A stretch of DNA of 64,000 bases from Bradyrhizobiaceae bacterium PARB1 (GTDB lineage Bacteria > Pseudomonadota > Alphaproteobacteria > Rhizobiales > Xanthobacteraceae), in the NCBI GenBank assembly GCA_002256345.1, contig NKIY01000001.1:186001-250000 (forward strand), in the 5' to 3' direction. The notes under the pieces were generated by a model. It worked only from the letters and a program-made list of their open reading frames with translations, did not search any database and was not told where the DNA came from. How positions within the stretch are numbered: the first letter of the stretch is position 1; each line of letters starts with the position of its first letter. Made by a program: the position numbers and the translations under genes. Below, one piece after another: positions 63,021-64,000 of this stretch.

Positions 63021-64000
63021 ATGAACGCGCAGGCAGCGGCAGTGCTGACAAAGCCCGCCTTCCGCAAAGTGCACTGGATGGAGCGCGACATCGATGTGGA
63101 GCGCCGTTCCGATGGCGTGATCGTCATGAAGTCGCGCATTCCGCTGATGGAGCACGAGCCGCATCTTGCTGCTCCCCTGGCCAAATGGGCATCGCTGCGT
63201 CCCGATCTCACCTGGCTCGCCCAGCGCGCCGGCGATGACCGGCAGTGGCGCCGCATCTCCTATGCCGAGGCCAAACGCACCGTAGATGGCCTGACCCAGG
63301 CGCTGCTCGACATGAAGCTGGTCGAGGGCGGTCCCGTCGCGATTCTGTCCGGCAACTCCATCGAACATGCGCTGATGACCATGGCGGCGATGCAAGCGCG
63401 GCATCCGGCAGCGCCGGTGTCGCCGGCCTATTCGCTGATGAGCCAGGATCACCTCAAGCTCAAATATCTGTTCGATCTCGTGAAACCCGCCGCCATCATG
63501 GTGCAGGACGGCCCGTCATTCCAGAAGGCGCTGGACGCGCTCGACCTCACCGGCATCAAGGTCATTCATGTCGCGCGACCGCCGGAAGGCGTCGCGAGCG
63601 CGTCCTTTGCCGGGATGGCGGCGACGAAGGTCACCGCCGAAGTCGAAGCCTCGATTGCGAAGATCACGCCGAAGACCATCGGCAAGCTGCTGTTCACCTC
63701 CGGCTCCACGGGCATGCCCAAGGCTGTCATCAATACGCAGGAGATGATGACCGCCAATGCCGCGCAGATGATGCAGACGCGTCCGCGTGACAGGGATGCT
63801 GAGCCGCCGGTCTATCTCGACTGGATGCCGTGGAATCACACCATGGGCGGCAATGCGCTGTTCAATCCTCTGCTGATCGACGGCGGCACGCTCTATATCG
63901 ACGACGGTCGCCCGATGCCCGGCATGATCGATGAGACGCTGCGCAATCTGCGCGAAATCTCGCCGACCTATTATGCCAATGTCCCTGCCGGCTATGCCGC
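63021..64000 (+). CDS. feruloyl-CoA synthase-like acyl-CoA ligase, 3'-truncated by window
   Basis: The first 326 codons of an ANL ligase; the frame is open to the window end. The motif TSGSTGMPKAVINTQ (A3 with the unusual GMPKAVINT) and YLDWMPWNHTMGGNALFNP are signatures of the feruloyl-CoA synthase group, which activate hydroxycinnamates. The N-terminal part (SYAEAKRTVDGLTQALLD, VAILSGNSIEHALMTMA, VSPAYSLMSQDHLKLKY) also follows this family. GGAG lies eight bases before the ATG. Next to a crotonase and SDR, this suggests breakdown of phenylpropanoid or similar acids, though the crotonase is not of the hydratase-lyase (Ech) type I can prove. Confidence 0.75.
   Translation, partial: MNAQAAAVLTKPAFRKVHWMERDIDVERRSDGVIVMKSRIPLMEHEPHLAAPLAKWASLRPDLTWLAQRAGDDRQWRRISYAEAKRTVDGLTQALLDMKLVEGGPVAILSGNSIEHALMTMAAMQARHPAAPVSPAYSLMSQDHLKLKYLFDLVKPAAIMVQDGPSFQKALDALDLTGIKVIHVARPPEGVASASFAGMAATKVTAEVEASIAKITPKTIGKLLFTSGSTGMPKAVINTQEMMTANAAQMMQTRPRDRDAEPPVYLDWMPWNHTMGGNALFNPLLIDGGTLYIDDGRPMPGMIDETLRNLREISPTYYANVPAGYA

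Noticed and set aside
1-64000. CRISPR arrays, tRNA/rRNA genes, IS elements, prophage
   Set aside because: No regular direct-repeat/spacer array, no tRNA T-loop in a clover-leaf context, no transposase or integrase frame was seen.

Overview
The window is one contiguous stretch of a high-GC alphaproteobacterial chromosome. Gene content, gene order and intergenic palindromes point to the Bradyrhizobiaceae/Nitrobacteraceae (Rhodopseudomonas, Bradyrhizobium, Tardiphaga or Afipia type). Supporting signs are an RcdA/DUF1465-DUF1192 pair near rpmE, a tkt-gap-pgk-fba cluster back to back with DUF4164-zapA, 6S RNA between zapA and the 5-formyl-THF cyclo-ligase gene, and several families of short palindromic repeats typical of this group. 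The genus assignment is inference. I see no tRNA, rRNA, CRISPR array, insertion sequence or prophage.

Layout. 1-9.6 kb: the end of a 3-hydroxybutyrate dehydrogenase gene, a polysaccharide flippase, a DsbD-alpha-type secreted protein, YqgE, a large GT-C-like membrane protein, a PAS-GGDEF-EAL c-di-GMP protein and a quinone oxidoreductase. 9.8-16.6 kb: DUF1192, a candidate small RNA, rcdA, an acyltransferase behind a strong hairpin, a MipA/OmpV outer-membrane protein, a TetR regulator, rpmE and an ABC exporter. 16.6-25.8 kb: a GNAT acetyltransferase, a MotA/MotB-like stator pair, a DUF1295-CFA synthase operon and an RND efflux pair. 25.9-36.3 kb, minus strand: suhB-like, Sel1-repeat and ThiE-like genes, class I aldolase, a MazEF-type module, class II aldolase, pgk, gap and tkt, i.e. 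glycolytic/Calvin-cycle carbon metabolism. 36.6-43.9 kb: DUF4164-zapA, 6S RNA, a folate cyclo-ligase and metallophosphoesterase pair, PPK2, a soluble chemoreceptor with PilZ, and YebC. 43.9-45.1 kb is a gene-poor, repeat-rich stretch containing a strong promoter followed by a hairpin-rich transcript candidate. 45.1-57.1 kb: pdxH-SDR, a 17 kDa-antigen-like lipoprotein, a DnaJ-family chaperone, an ECF sigma/anti-sigma pair divergent from fabI, a phosphatase, aroC, a nucleotide cyclase, clpS, DUF1194 and cobB. 57.2-64 kb: an acyl-CoA catabolic locus (CoA ligase, thiolase, TetR, SDR, crotonase, feruloyl-CoA-synthase-like ligase cut by the window end).

Most genes are conserved chromosomal housekeeping or envelope genes. 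The signals most worth a second look are non-coding: (a) the promoter plus structured RNA at 44.2-44.6 kb, (b) an sRNA-like element with exposed anti-Shine-Dalgarno sequences at about 10.25-10.35 kb, (c) a four-fold repeated ribosome-binding-like motif in the leader at 61.0-61.2 kb, and (d) a stem that buries the only Shine-Dalgarno sequence of the acyltransferase at 11.2 kb. No complete novel defence or mobile system was found.
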